Assembly: GCA_024279865.1 (NCBI GenBank)
Contig: JAJRRC010000033.1
Span: 1 to 32,078 of the forward strand
DNA from: Planctomycetota bacterium
GTDB lineage: Bacteria; Planctomycetota; Phycisphaerae; Phycisphaerales; Phycisphaeraceae
Direction: 5' to 3'
Length of the DNA: 32,078 nt
The notes under the pieces: generated by a model
Seen by the model: only the letters and a program-made list of their open reading frames with translations
The model's database searches: none
What the model was told of the DNA's origin: nothing
Translations under genes and position numbers: made by a program
Shown here: positions 8,044 through 16,693 of the stretch, in pieces
Layout of the letters: every line of letters begins with the position of its first letter
Position numbering within the stretch: position 1 is the first letter of the stretch

Positions 8044-9891
8044 ATGACTCAAACGGCGGCACAACCTGGGCAGGGCGAATTGGACCGCACACTCAAAGAA
8101 CGCTTTGGGCATGACCAATTTAGACCGTTGCAGCAATCCATTGTGGAGGAAGTACTTGCAGGGCGTGATGTCTTAACCATCATGCCCACCGGCGGCGGTA
8201 AGTCCTTGTGCTATCAGTTGCCTGCGGTCCTGACTGAGGGATTGACGCTGGTTGTATCGCCTTTGATTGCCTTGATGATCGATCAGGTCAAAGCCATGCA
8301 ATCCAACGGCATTCGGGCAGCTTATCTCAACTCCAGCCTCGATTTTGACCAAGTGATCCAAACCGAACGTGAGGCCATGACTGGGCAGCTCGATCTGCTT
8401 TACATGGCCCCTGAACGCTTAATGGGAACCCATGGCCAGCGATTGCTCCGTCAACTTCACATCAGCCTGCTGGCAGTAGACGAAGCACACTGCATCAGTG
8501 AATGGGGGCACGATTTTCGACCGGAATACCGAATGATCGGCCAATTGAGACAAGACCCCCAATTGCAGCTCGCCCAAGTCCCGATGATCGCGTTGACCGC
8601 CACGGCCACGCCTCGGGTCGCTGAAGATATTGCCGCCCAACTCCAGTTACGCGAGCCTGAAATCTACCGACGTAGTTTTGAGCGGCAAAATTTATACTAC
8701 GAAGTACGTCCCAAACAACGGGTCGCCGACCAAATTGTCGCCTATGTCAACGAACATCCCCAAGACGAAGGGATTGTCTATTGCCATAGCCGAGCTGCCA
8801 CCGAACGGCTCGCAGACAAACTGCAAAAAGCGGGCATCAATGCCAAGCCTTACCACGCGGGCTTGCCTCATGAAGAACGGCAGGCCAATCAGCATGATTT
8901 TGTGTATGGCCAAACCCAGGTCATGACCGCTACGATTGCTTTTGGGATGGGGATTGATAAGCCCGACGTGCGTTTTGTGATTCACGCAGATATGCCTCGC
9001 CATTTGGAGGGGTATTATCAGGAAACCGGACGAGCGGGTCGTGATGGTTTGGATGCGGATTGTTTGCTGTTTTTTTCAGCAGGTGATCGGGCCAAGATTG
9101 AGCATTTTTTTGATGAAAAAAGCGACGAAGAGCGCAAGCTCGCTCAGTGGCAGTTAAACCAGATGGTACAATTTTCGTATGCGACGAATTGCAGGTGTGT
9201 GCCGTTGTTGGGGTATTTTGGGGAGGCACATGCGGGAAATTGTGGGCATTGTGATAATTGTCGCATGCCTCCGGAGCAGGTCGATGCCACCGAAGACGCT
9301 CAAAAAACGCTCAGCGCCGTCGCTCGGGTCGAACAACGGTTTGGCATTGGCTATGTCATTGATCTGTTGCGTGGCAAGGCCAATGAACGGTCCGAACGCT
9401 ATGGCCACGAGTCATTGCGTATTTTTGGAATTGGCAAATCAGCCCCCGCAGCCTATTGGCGTCGGCTCATCGATGCGTTGCTTTGTGATGGCTATCTGGT
9501 CCAATCATCCGATGAGTATCCGGTTTTGTGTTTGACCGAAAGTAGCTTGTCACTTTTACGAGGTGAGCAGACGTATCAAATCGTCAAGCCTCGTGCGCTC
9601 AAACAAATTAAAAGCACCAAGGCTTCAAGAGGGGGGCGTACATCTGCTAGCGAAATTGAAGGGATGGACGTGGACGAAGCCATGTTCCACGAATTGCGGA
9701 CCTTGCGACGAGAATTGGCTGAAAAACAGGGCATCGCAGCCTATATGGTTTTTAGTGATGTCTCTTTGCGTCACATGGCTTCGGTGAAGCCCTCCACGTT
9801 GGACGAATTTTCCCAGATCAACGGCGTGGGCGCGAAAAAACGTGAACAGTACGGCCCCACGTTTATCGAAAAAATAACAGAACTAATGTAA
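8044..9891 (+). CDS. recQ: ATP-dependent DNA helicase RecQ
   Basis: This is a complete 615-residue 3'-5' superfamily 2 helicase acting in recombinational repair, close to the usual bacterial RecQ length. The order is: motif 0 FGHDQFRPLQQ, Walker A TGGGKS (K53), DEAH box D146-H149 followed by the aromatic-rich loop CISEWGHDFRPEY, helicase C with QETGRAGRDG, a zinc site (cysteines in CRC and CGHCDNC), RQC winged helix, and a C-terminal HRDC domain ending in INGVGAKKREQYG. The frame is open to 7957, but the 29 upstream codons do not look like RecQ. The ATG at 8044 gives the normal N-terminus, although its ribosome binding site is weak. The 289 bases after it contain no recognisable gene. Confidence 0.97.
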   Translation: MTQTAAQPGQGELDRTLKERFGHDQFRPLQQSIVEEVLAGRDVLTIMPTGGGKSLCYQLPAVLTEGLTLVVSPLIALMIDQVKAMQSNGIRAAYLNSSLDFDQVIQTEREAMTGQLDLLYMAPERLMGTHGQRLLRQLHISLLAVDEAHCISEWGHDFRPEYRMIGQLRQDPQLQLAQVPMIALTATATPRVAEDIAAQLQLREPEIYRRSFERQNLYYEVRPKQRVADQIVAYVNEHPQDEGIVYCHSRAATERLADKLQKAGINAKPYHAGLPHEERQANQHDFVYGQTQVMTATIAFGMGIDKPDVRFVIHADMPRHLEGYYQETGRAGRDGLDADCLLFFSAGDRAKIEHFFDEKSDEERKLAQWQLNQMVQFSYATNCRCVPLLGYFGEAHAGNCGHCDNCRMPPEQVDATEDAQKTLSAVARVEQRFGIGYVIDLLRGKANERSERYGHESLRIFGIGKSAPAAYWRRLIDALLCDGYLVQSSDEYPVLCLTESSLSLLRGEQTYQIVKPRALKQIKSTKASRGGRTSASEIEGMDVDEAMFHELRTLRRELAEKQGIAAYMVFSDVSLRHMASVKPSTLDEFSQINGVGAKKREQYGPTFIEKITELM

Positions 9892-10180
9892 GTCTGTCAT
9901 CTTGAGCCAACGGTTCAATTCTGGAAGATTTTCACCATAGAAGGACAGAAAAGAAAATGTTTAGTTTTTAACTGGTTGAACGTCATCACCTTGAACCCCG
10001 TCAGTGGTTGCGTTGCATCAAGGCTTATAAAATCCCACCCTTCATGGTAAAAAACAAAAACGTATTTAGTGATTTAAACCCTTTTATCCCTGCAACGTAT
10101 TGCTTTGTGAATGGTATCCATCTTGACGAAACCGTTGGGCTGCGGTACACCATTTGCCCACACAAAGAGGAAAATGGCGA

Positions 10181-11146
10181 ATGATCCAAGTAAAAAATCT
10201 TGTGAAATGGTACGGCCCCAACCGGGCGGTGGACGATATCTCCTTTGAAGTCCCCCAAGGTCAAATTGTGGGCTTTCTCGGACCCAATGGTGCAGGTAAG
10301 TCCACCACACTCCGTATATTGACAGGCTATTTGCCGCCCACCGGCGGAAGTGCCTCCATTGCGGGCTGTGATGTGTTGACCCAGTCCATCGAAGCTCGCA
10401 GACAAATCGGCTACTTGCCTGAAAGTACCCCGCTATACCCTGAAATGCGCGTCGAAGAGTTTCTGCACTTTCGCGGCAAACTGATGAACATGACCCGTGC
10501 CGACCGCAACAAAGCCATCGACTATGTCGCGGATAGGTGCGGCCTGGTTCAAATCCGCAGGCGAATCATCGGCCAACTCTCCAAAGGCAACCGTCAACGC
10601 GTTGGCATTGCCCAAGCGTTGCTGCACGATCCCAAAGTTTTAATTCTCGATGAACCCACAGCGGGCCTAGACCCTGTTCAGATCGGTGCTGTGCGGAATT
10701 TGATTACTGAACTCAAGGGTAAACATACCATTTTGCTTTCATCGCATATCTTGCCTGAAATTGAAAAAACCGCAGACCGCGTTTTGATTATCGCAGGCGG
10801 AAAAATCAAGGCAGACGGCTCACCTGCGGAGCTTCGAACGCAAGTTGCCCAGGGGGCTCGCATTTTGATTGAACTCAAAGCAGAACCAGCGGCCGTCCGC
10901 AAAGCTTTTACAGGACTCGATCATGTTGTCAGCGTCGAAGTTCAAGCACGCGAGGGCGGATGTCGAGCGATTGTCTCCCCGCAAGATGATTGTGATTTGC
11001 GTGAAACGCTTGGCCAGACAGCTTTGACCAACGGTTGGCTGATTCGAGAAATGAGAAACGAAACAGCGAGCCTCGAACAATTCTTTATTCAAATTACTGC
11101 CGACCAAGAGCATGCAACGCCTTCAGAAGCATCCTTGGCCTCTTGA
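10181..11146 (+). CDS. ABC transporter ATP-binding protein (GldA-like)
   Basis: This 321-residue cytoplasmic ATPase energises the ABC-2 type permease encoded next. Walker A GPNGAGKST is at 34-42, the signature LSKGNRQR at 133-140, Walker B VLILDEPTAGLDP at 153-165 and the switch histidine in LLSSHILPE near residue 189. The Q-loop position reads GYLPES, with Glu in place of Gln, which is common in GldA/COG1131-type exporters. The C-terminal 100 residues form the extension typical of this class. The ATG at 10181 follows AAAGAGGAAAA at about 10 bases; the longer TTG-started frame begins upstream of that site. This is the first gene of a four-gene operon, with 12 bases to the permease. Confidence 0.95.
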   Translation: MIQVKNLVKWYGPNRAVDDISFEVPQGQIVGFLGPNGAGKSTTLRILTGYLPPTGGSASIAGCDVLTQSIEARRQIGYLPESTPLYPEMRVEEFLHFRGKLMNMTRADRNKAIDYVADRCGLVQIRRRIIGQLSKGNRQRVGIAQALLHDPKVLILDEPTAGLDPVQIGAVRNLITELKGKHTILLSSHILPEIEKTADRVLIIAGGKIKADGSPAELRTQVAQGARILIELKAEPAAVRKAFTGLDHVVSVEVQAREGGCRAIVSPQDDCDLRETLGQTALTNGWLIREMRNETASLEQFFIQITADQEHATPSEASLAS

Positions 11147-11158
11147 GAATTTTTGATT

Positions 11159-11878
11159 ATGAACCAAACGTTAACCATTGCTAGACGTGAGCTGACGAGC
11201 CTGTTTTTTTCTCCCATTGCCTATGTGGTCTTGGGGATCTTTTCAGCAGGCACGGCCATGCTCTTTTTCCTCCAATTTGGACCCAACAATCCAGCCTCCC
11301 TTAAGACCACCATGGAAGGCGTGATCTGGCTGATGATCTTCCTGGTTCCTGCGATCAGCATGCGATTGCTCAGTGAAGAATTCCGCAACGGCACCATTGA
11401 AATGCTCATGACCTCGCCACTGACCGATACCCAGATCGTCTGTGGAAAATGGCTCGGTGCGATGGGGTTCTTTGTGACGCTGTTGCTGCCTTTGCTCGTG
11501 CTGACGGTGGTGCTCGAATGTTTTAGCGATCCAGACTACGGCCCAATTGTCACAGGCTTACTGGGACTGATCCTTGTCGGCGGATTTTATCTGGCCATCG
11601 GAACCTTTGCCTCGGCACTATCAGAAAATCAGATTATCACGTTCCTACTCACCGTCTTTATTATCTGCTTGTTCACACTGGTCTTGTTCTTCTTGCCCGC
11701 AGCGTCTTTTATTACGCCTGGCATCCGAAAAACGCTCTTTTACCTGCATGTGAACTCCCAGTTTGCAGACTTCAGCAAGGGCTTGCTGGACTTGACGAAA
11801 TTTATCTACTTCATCAGCGGCACTGCTCTGTTCTTGTTCATGGCAGTCAAACTGCTCGAAAGTAAACGGTGGCGATAA
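11159..11878 (+). CDS. ABC-2 type permease (GldF-like)
   Basis: This 239-residue inner-membrane protein has about six hydrophobic segments. It starts with the classical ABC-2 opening IARRELTSLFFSPIAYVVLG. The conserved cytoplasmic stretch MRLLSEEFRNGTIEMLMTSPLTD, which contacts the ATPase, is intact. It is the channel subunit for the ATPase just upstream; the cargo is not evident from sequence. Members of this family occur in Gld gliding-associated and auxiliary transport systems. The ATG at 11159 is preferred over a TTG six bases before it. Only three bases separate its stop from the next gene. Confidence 0.93.
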   Translation: MNQTLTIARRELTSLFFSPIAYVVLGIFSAGTAMLFFLQFGPNNPASLKTTMEGVIWLMIFLVPAISMRLLSEEFRNGTIEMLMTSPLTDTQIVCGKWLGAMGFFVTLLLPLLVLTVVLECFSDPDYGPIVTGLLGLILVGGFYLAIGTFASALSENQIITFLLTVFIICLFTLVLFFLPAASFITPGIRKTLFYLHVNSQFADFSKGLLDLTKFIYFISGTALFLFMAVKLLESKRWR

Positions 11879-11881
11879 CTC

Positions 11882-13957
11882 ATGGCTAAAAATAAAACAA
11901 ACCAAACGCAACGTCGTTTCAAATACGGCATCAACGTCACGCTTAGCATTGTCATCGCCTTGGCGATTGTGGTGGTCATCAACGTGATCGCTTATCGCAG
12001 GCTCGCACATCTTCGCAAAGATCTAACCGCGACCCGGTTGTATAGCTTGTCAGATCAAACCCGCAAAGTACTCCAGTCTTTGGACAAAGATTACCGCATC
12101 GTTACGCTCATTTCGCGTTCGAATGAGGCGATTGGCAAGGCCAAAGATTTGATCGCAGAATATGACCATTATTCATCCCACGTGGCGGTGGAGCATATCA
12201 ATCCGACCTTGCAAATCGGTCGTGTGGCACAGTTTTATCAAACCTTGTTAAAACGTTATGACGATCAGATCGAGCCATTGCAAAAATCGGTCGAAAGTGG
12301 ACGTGCTGCACTGGATCAATTGCGTAATGATATTGATGCCCAGAAACATGTGCTGAGCCAGATTCTGCAAAACAAGCAGTTTACGGATGAAAAACTCAAG
12401 CAGTTTGTGCAGTCCATTGCCCAAGCGTTTTCACGGTTTGAATCCCAGTATGAACAGGCCACCACACAGATTGATCAGACGTTGGCCAGTTCGCTCCCTG
12501 ATTACAGTGGTGCGATAGGGATTGTTCAATCTGTGTTGACGGCTTATGACGAAAAAGTTTTTGCGGTGGCGATTGAGCATCTCAAAACGACCGCAACCAG
12601 CACGACCATTCACAGCACGGTCCAAAATCAATTGTTGCAATTAACCGATGAATTTGGGCAGGCTCGCCGCAATTTGGCGGGGGCATTGGGTCAATTGCAA
12701 TCATCGCCTATGAGTGAGGAATATAGCAAGCTGCGGGAGCAGCTTAATGTTTCGGACACGGTGGTGTTGGTGGGGGATGATCAGATTCGGGTGGTCCCGT
12801 TGGAGAAAATGTTCCGCTTGCCTCAGAATGCTCAGCAACAACAGATGGCTGGGGGACCTCAGCCTGAATTTCAATTTTTGGGTGAGGAAAAAATCACCGG
12901 TGCTCTGATTGCCATGTCTCTGGAACATCAACCCCTGGTGGTTTTTGTGCAAGGTGGACGTCAGCCTGTTCTGGGCTATCAAGGTCAATACGAACAAGTT
13001 GCCAATCGTCTTCGCAACATGAACTTTGAGGTGAAGGATTGGTCACTGGGTGGCAAACGCAATCCCATGACCGGCCAACCCGGGCCTCCATCACCACCAC
13101 CAACGCCCGCACCGGGCCAAAAGGTTGTTTGGATTGCCACGCCGATTGAAGCCAGCCCCATGATGATGCAGCAAGGCGGCGGGCCAAGCCAAAAGATCAC
13201 GGCTCATATTGCCCAGCGGCTCGAACAGGGAGATTCAGTCATGGTCATGCTCGCTCCGAACCCCATGGCCGCGATGGGGATGCCTGACCCGATGGCGAAA
13301 TTGATATCGTCCTGGGGAATCAATGTACAAAATGACCGGGTGGTGATGAATGAAGTCATGCTTCGCAATCGCAAGACGGCCGGCGACCCCACGATGCGTA
13401 TCAATCAGTGGCCTCAAGATTTATCCATTACCCAAGCGATGGCAGGGACAGCAGGCGTGTTTGTCAGTGCCTGCCCGGTGGACTGGAAAGCTGCCGAGGG
13501 CGTGACGATTTACCCCTTGGCACAAGCCACAGGCCAACGCATGTGGGCGCATACCAACATGCGTGATCAGAATCCCACCTATCAAGAAGCAACGGCCGCG
13601 GATGTCTTTACCTTGGCAGTGGCGGCACAAAAAACCGATGGCCAGCGGATCGCGGTCTTTGCAGACCCTGTTTGGGCGACGGATCAAATCGTCAACTACG
13701 GCCTACTGGGCGCAGGAACCGCATCGATGGTCGGCGCGATGTTCCCCGCCAATGCAGAACTTTTTGTAAATAGCGTCTTTTGGCTGTCAGACCTCGATCA
13801 ACTCATTGCCGCCAGCGCCCGCACACAAGACATTCGCCGTATCAAAGCGATTTCTGCCGGCCAACTCACCGCATTGCGATGGGGATTGATCCTGGGCATG
13901 CCGTTGGTCGTGCTGCTTGGCGGCGTGGGGGTCTGGATGACCCGTCGAGGCAATTAA
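11882..13957 (+). CDS. GldG-like ABC auxiliary membrane protein
   Basis: This 691-residue protein has one transmembrane segment near each end (about 17-37 and 666-686), with the bulk expected outside the cytoplasmic membrane. The start of the outer part, with DLTATRLYSLSDQTRKVL, is the GldG/ABC-type uncharacterised transport signature. Residues about 120-300 are helical, Gln-rich and probably coiled coil, a long insertion for the family. A Pro-rich stretch (near 400-420) and Met/Gly-rich stretches (QQQQMAGGP near 320, PMMMQQGGGP near 425, NPMAAMGMPDPMA near 460) sit in the second half. GldG-type proteins are thought to bind or present the cargo of the GldA/GldF exporter. It lies in the middle of the operon, three bases after the permease gene. 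Confidence 0.88.
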   Translation: MAKNKTNQTQRRFKYGINVTLSIVIALAIVVVINVIAYRRLAHLRKDLTATRLYSLSDQTRKVLQSLDKDYRIVTLISRSNEAIGKAKDLIAEYDHYSSHVAVEHINPTLQIGRVAQFYQTLLKRYDDQIEPLQKSVESGRAALDQLRNDIDAQKHVLSQILQNKQFTDEKLKQFVQSIAQAFSRFESQYEQATTQIDQTLASSLPDYSGAIGIVQSVLTAYDEKVFAVAIEHLKTTATSTTIHSTVQNQLLQLTDEFGQARRNLAGALGQLQSSPMSEEYSKLREQLNVSDTVVLVGDDQIRVVPLEKMFRLPQNAQQQQMAGGPQPEFQFLGEEKITGALIAMSLEHQPLVVFVQGGRQPVLGYQGQYEQVANRLRNMNFEVKDWSLGGKRNPMTGQPGPPSPPPTPAPGQKVVWIATPIEASPMMMQQGGGPSQKITAHIAQRLEQGDSVMVMLAPNPMAAMGMPDPMAKLISSWGINVQNDRVVMNEVMLRNRKTAGDPTMRINQWPQDLSITQAMAGTAGVFVSACPVDWKAAEGVTIYPLAQATGQRMWAHTNMRDQNPTYQEATAADVFTLAVAAQKTDGQRIAVFADPVWATDQIVNYGLLGAGTASMVGAMFPANAELFVNSVFWLSDLDQLIAASARTQDIRRIKAISAGQLTALRWGLILGMPLVVLLGGVGVWMTRRGN

Positions 13958-13979
13958 CATTTATTCGGAATCAGAATCT

Positions 13980-16070
13980 ATGAATTTTAAGACTACTTTT
14001 TTTCTGTTACTGCTCTTGGTTTTTGTCGGCGGATTTTTGATCTGGGACAAAGACCATCCCGAAGTCTCCCTTGATGACCTGACCCGTGACAGCGGACCGC
14101 GAACACTGTTGAAGACCGAAGAATTTCCTGTGGACAAAGTCGCCTCGGTCACCATCGCCAAAGCAACCGAAACCATCACCATCACCAAAGAAGGTGACAA
14201 CTGGTTCCAAACCCAGCCGGTGCGGTTTAAGCTCAACAACTGGTCCGCCAAGCGAGTCGGGGACGAGGTTGCTGCTTTAGAGTATGCCGAAACGATCACG
14301 CCCAACGCGGAATTGTCTTTGTCAGATGCTCAATTAGATGAGCCGTTGGCCACGGTGACGGTGACCTTTACAGGCGAGCAAGCTCCCGTGAAGCTCTTGC
14401 TCGGTGGCAAAGTTGTCGGCGGACGTGGGTATCTCATGGTGGACGATGACCCCAAAGTGTATGTGGTCAATGACAGCCTGCACAAGATGGTGTTGGACGA
14501 TCACGTTCGCCAATGGCGAAATAAATCGTTGATTGCACCGACTGAAGGTCAAGCTCAGTCTCTTGTAAAAACGGATGAGCAAGGTCAAATAACTTTGATC
14601 AAAGCTGAGGGTCGTTGGGTTTTTGGAGGGTCTGATGCCGGCCGTGTTTCGCGCGAGGCCGTGTCGAACTTGCTTGGTGGGATCAATGGTATTTACATCG
14701 AAGAATTTATTGAGGACAACCCCAAGAACCTCGCGGTGTTTGGTTTGAATCAACCGGCGGTGAGAGTCACGGTGACGGAGCTTGGTGCTGATGATCAAGT
14801 TCGCACGCAGAGCTTACTGATTGGATCACCTGTGGATCTCAAACAAGAAACGTTCTTCGCCATGTGGGTCAATGGCGGGGGCATTTCCGGGAGTGATTCC
14901 GGGGGGGCGGTTTTTACGATTAAGAAATCGGACCGTGATAAGTTTGGCAAGGCCGTGGATGACTTGCGTGATCCCAAGTTGACGTTGCTTGATGCGGGTG
15001 ATGTGACGGCAATTACGATTGAGCGATTGGATGGAGATTCACAAAAGCAGGTTTTAAATTTAGAACGTGGTCCTGAGGGTTGGTCTTTTTCGGAACCGAA
15101 GCCGGCGTTTGACATTGACCAAGAGCAGGCTCAGAGCTTATTGAGTGTGATTTTAGATGCCAAGGCTCAAAGCTATGTTCCTTTGACCAAAGGCGATGAG
15201 TGGGTGGCCACGATTACGCTGACCGCCACGGGGCGGCCGCAGCCGGACGTCTTGAACTTGTTTGCCGATACACAGGGCTATCTTGTGCGATCCAATCAGG
15301 AGACGACCGGTTATCGCGTGGCAGGTGAAGCCTTGGCTCGTGTGTTTGAGCCGGTGTTGGCATTACGCAATCGTCAGGTGAATGAGATGGCCGTCGATCA
15401 GATTCAAAAACTGACGGTGACTTTACCTGACAAGACGGTGTTGGCTTTTACCCGCAAGGATGAGGCTTGGGCGCTTGGGGGACATGATGGGTTTGAGGCT
15501 GGCGCGTTTGATGATTTGCTTTATGCGGTTTCTTCATTGAAGGCTGACAAGTGGGTTGAATCTCCCCCAGTGAAGGTGACTCAAAGCCCGTATCAGGTTT
15601 TGCTTGAAGCGGATGGGCGTTCCTTCTCTTTTTCGGTGGATGTACCGTCACGGATTGCCACGGTTTCTGAGGGCCTGTTTGTGATTGCTGAAGATGTGAT
15701 ACGAAAATTAACTGCCGAATTGCGTGCTCGCACGGTGCTTGATGTGGCAAGAACGGACGTAAAATCTGTCACGTGGCAAAGCAGCGGCAAAAAAGTCACA
15801 CTCAGCTTGCAAGCCGGCCAGTACGTTGACAGTGAGGGCCGTGCTGTGGACGAAGCTGCGGTGGGCGCTTTGGTTGATACCCTTGCGGGCTTGCGGGTGG
15901 AGCGTTTTGTGAAGCCTAAAAAGATGAAGATTCTCACAACGCTGAAGGTTGTCACTGCCAGCGGGGCATATTTGTTGGAGTTGGGGACTCAATACGCTCG
16001 TCTTGGCGAAACATATTTTGTGTTATCGTCTGAGGACTTGGGTAAATTAACCGCCCCTGTTTTGAAGTAG
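13980..16070 (+). CDS. DUF4340-containing envelope protein
   Basis: This 696-residue protein has an N-terminal membrane anchor or uncleaved signal (residues about 5-23), followed by an extracytoplasmic region. It belongs with the DUF4340 proteins commonly found downstream of GldG-like genes. By eye the soluble part contains five similar units starting near residues 51, 192, 341, 472 and 591. Each has two or three beta-rich stretches of the V-x-x-I/V-T-I type, a Trp or Tyr after a charged turn, then a helix with LL or VA-x-L. Function is unknown; its operon position suggests an accessory role for the same exporter. It ends 18 bases before the convergent Hpt gene. Confidence 0.85.
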   Translation: MNFKTTFFLLLLLVFVGGFLIWDKDHPEVSLDDLTRDSGPRTLLKTEEFPVDKVASVTIAKATETITITKEGDNWFQTQPVRFKLNNWSAKRVGDEVAALEYAETITPNAELSLSDAQLDEPLATVTVTFTGEQAPVKLLLGGKVVGGRGYLMVDDDPKVYVVNDSLHKMVLDDHVRQWRNKSLIAPTEGQAQSLVKTDEQGQITLIKAEGRWVFGGSDAGRVSREAVSNLLGGINGIYIEEFIEDNPKNLAVFGLNQPAVRVTVTELGADDQVRTQSLLIGSPVDLKQETFFAMWVNGGGISGSDSGGAVFTIKKSDRDKFGKAVDDLRDPKLTLLDAGDVTAITIERLDGDSQKQVLNLERGPEGWSFSEPKPAFDIDQEQAQSLLSVILDAKAQSYVPLTKGDEWVATITLTATGRPQPDVLNLFADTQGYLVRSNQETTGYRVAGEALARVFEPVLALRNRQVNEMAVDQIQKLTVTLPDKTVLAFTRKDEAWALGGHDGFEAGAFDDLLYAVSSLKADKWVESPPVKVTQSPYQVLLEADGRSFSFSVDVPSRIATVSEGLFVIAEDVIRKLTAELRARTVLDVARTDVKSVTWQSSGKKVTLSLQAGQYVDSEGRAVDEAAVGALVDTLAGLRVERFVKPKKMKILTTLKVVTASGAYLLELGTQYARLGETYFVLSSEDLGKLTAPVLK

Positions 16071-16088
16071 CCTACGATTTGTTTGAAT

Positions 16089-16451
16089 TTACTCAGCAAG
16101 CGAGTCTAGCTCTTGCTTGAGTGCTGTTTCGACGCGTGAAAATTCATCTCGCAGTTTTTCAAGCAGGCTATCAGCACCATCGAGGTGATTTTCGTATCCC
16201 ATGTTTTGTAAGTCTTCAGCGATCTCGGCAAGTTGCAAGGCTCCGATATTGCCGCTGGCCCCTTTGAGGGTATGCGCGAGTGTGCCGAATTCATGGGCAT
16301 TGTGTTCGCTGAGGGTGGTTTTGAGCGACGCGAGTTTTAGCCGAGCATCGTCTAGATAGGTCAGGAAAAGGTCCTGTAAAAACTCTGGATCGCCGATTTC
16401 TCGTAGGTCACAGAGTGTAGCTTCGCTGAGGGTATTGCCTGTATCGGGCAT
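16089..16451 (-). CDS. Histidine phosphotransfer (Hpt) domain protein
   Basis: This 120-residue, all-helical single-domain protein carries the Hpt motif AHTLKGASGNIGA, with the phospho-accepting histidine at residue 60. Such proteins relay phosphate between hybrid histidine kinases and response regulators in the cytoplasm. No kinase or receiver gene is adjacent, so its partners are elsewhere. The start has an AAGGGAGA site about 8 bases upstream. The 3' end converges with the DUF4340 gene. Confidence 0.92.
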   Translation of the reverse strand: MPDTGNTLSEATLCDLREIGDPEFLQDLFLTYLDDARLKLASLKTTLSEHNAHEFGTLAHTLKGASGNIGALQLAEIAEDLQNMGYENHLDGADSLLEKLRDEFSRVETALKQELDSLAE

Positions 16452-16619
16452 ACTTCAATCTCCCTTGTGATGGACCCTTATTTGTATCTATCGTGTGATT
16501 GTGGAGTTCGATTAACGGCTGGGGTGGAGGAAATGCGGGATTGGGAAGATCGTGATCGTTATAACTAGACTTTTCCTTTAGGGATGGTTGGGAAATTCTG
16601 CGGGGGAGATTCGGGTGGA

Positions 16620-16650
16620 TTGTCGCAGGCGGGGGGGGAAACGCTATACT
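16620..16650 (+). promoter_or_regulatory. Candidate promoter of the PpiD-like gene
   Basis: TTGTCG (16620-16625) and TATACT (16645-16650) are spaced by 19 bases, slightly long for sigma70. A run of eight G lies inside the spacer at 16631-16638. Transcription would begin near 16657, downstream of the first possible start codon in the frame at 16652, which supports translation from 16694. Confidence 0.45.
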
Positions 16651-16693
16651 GTTGCGTTCTGATCATAACTCTCATGTTGGAGCGGTTTTTACC

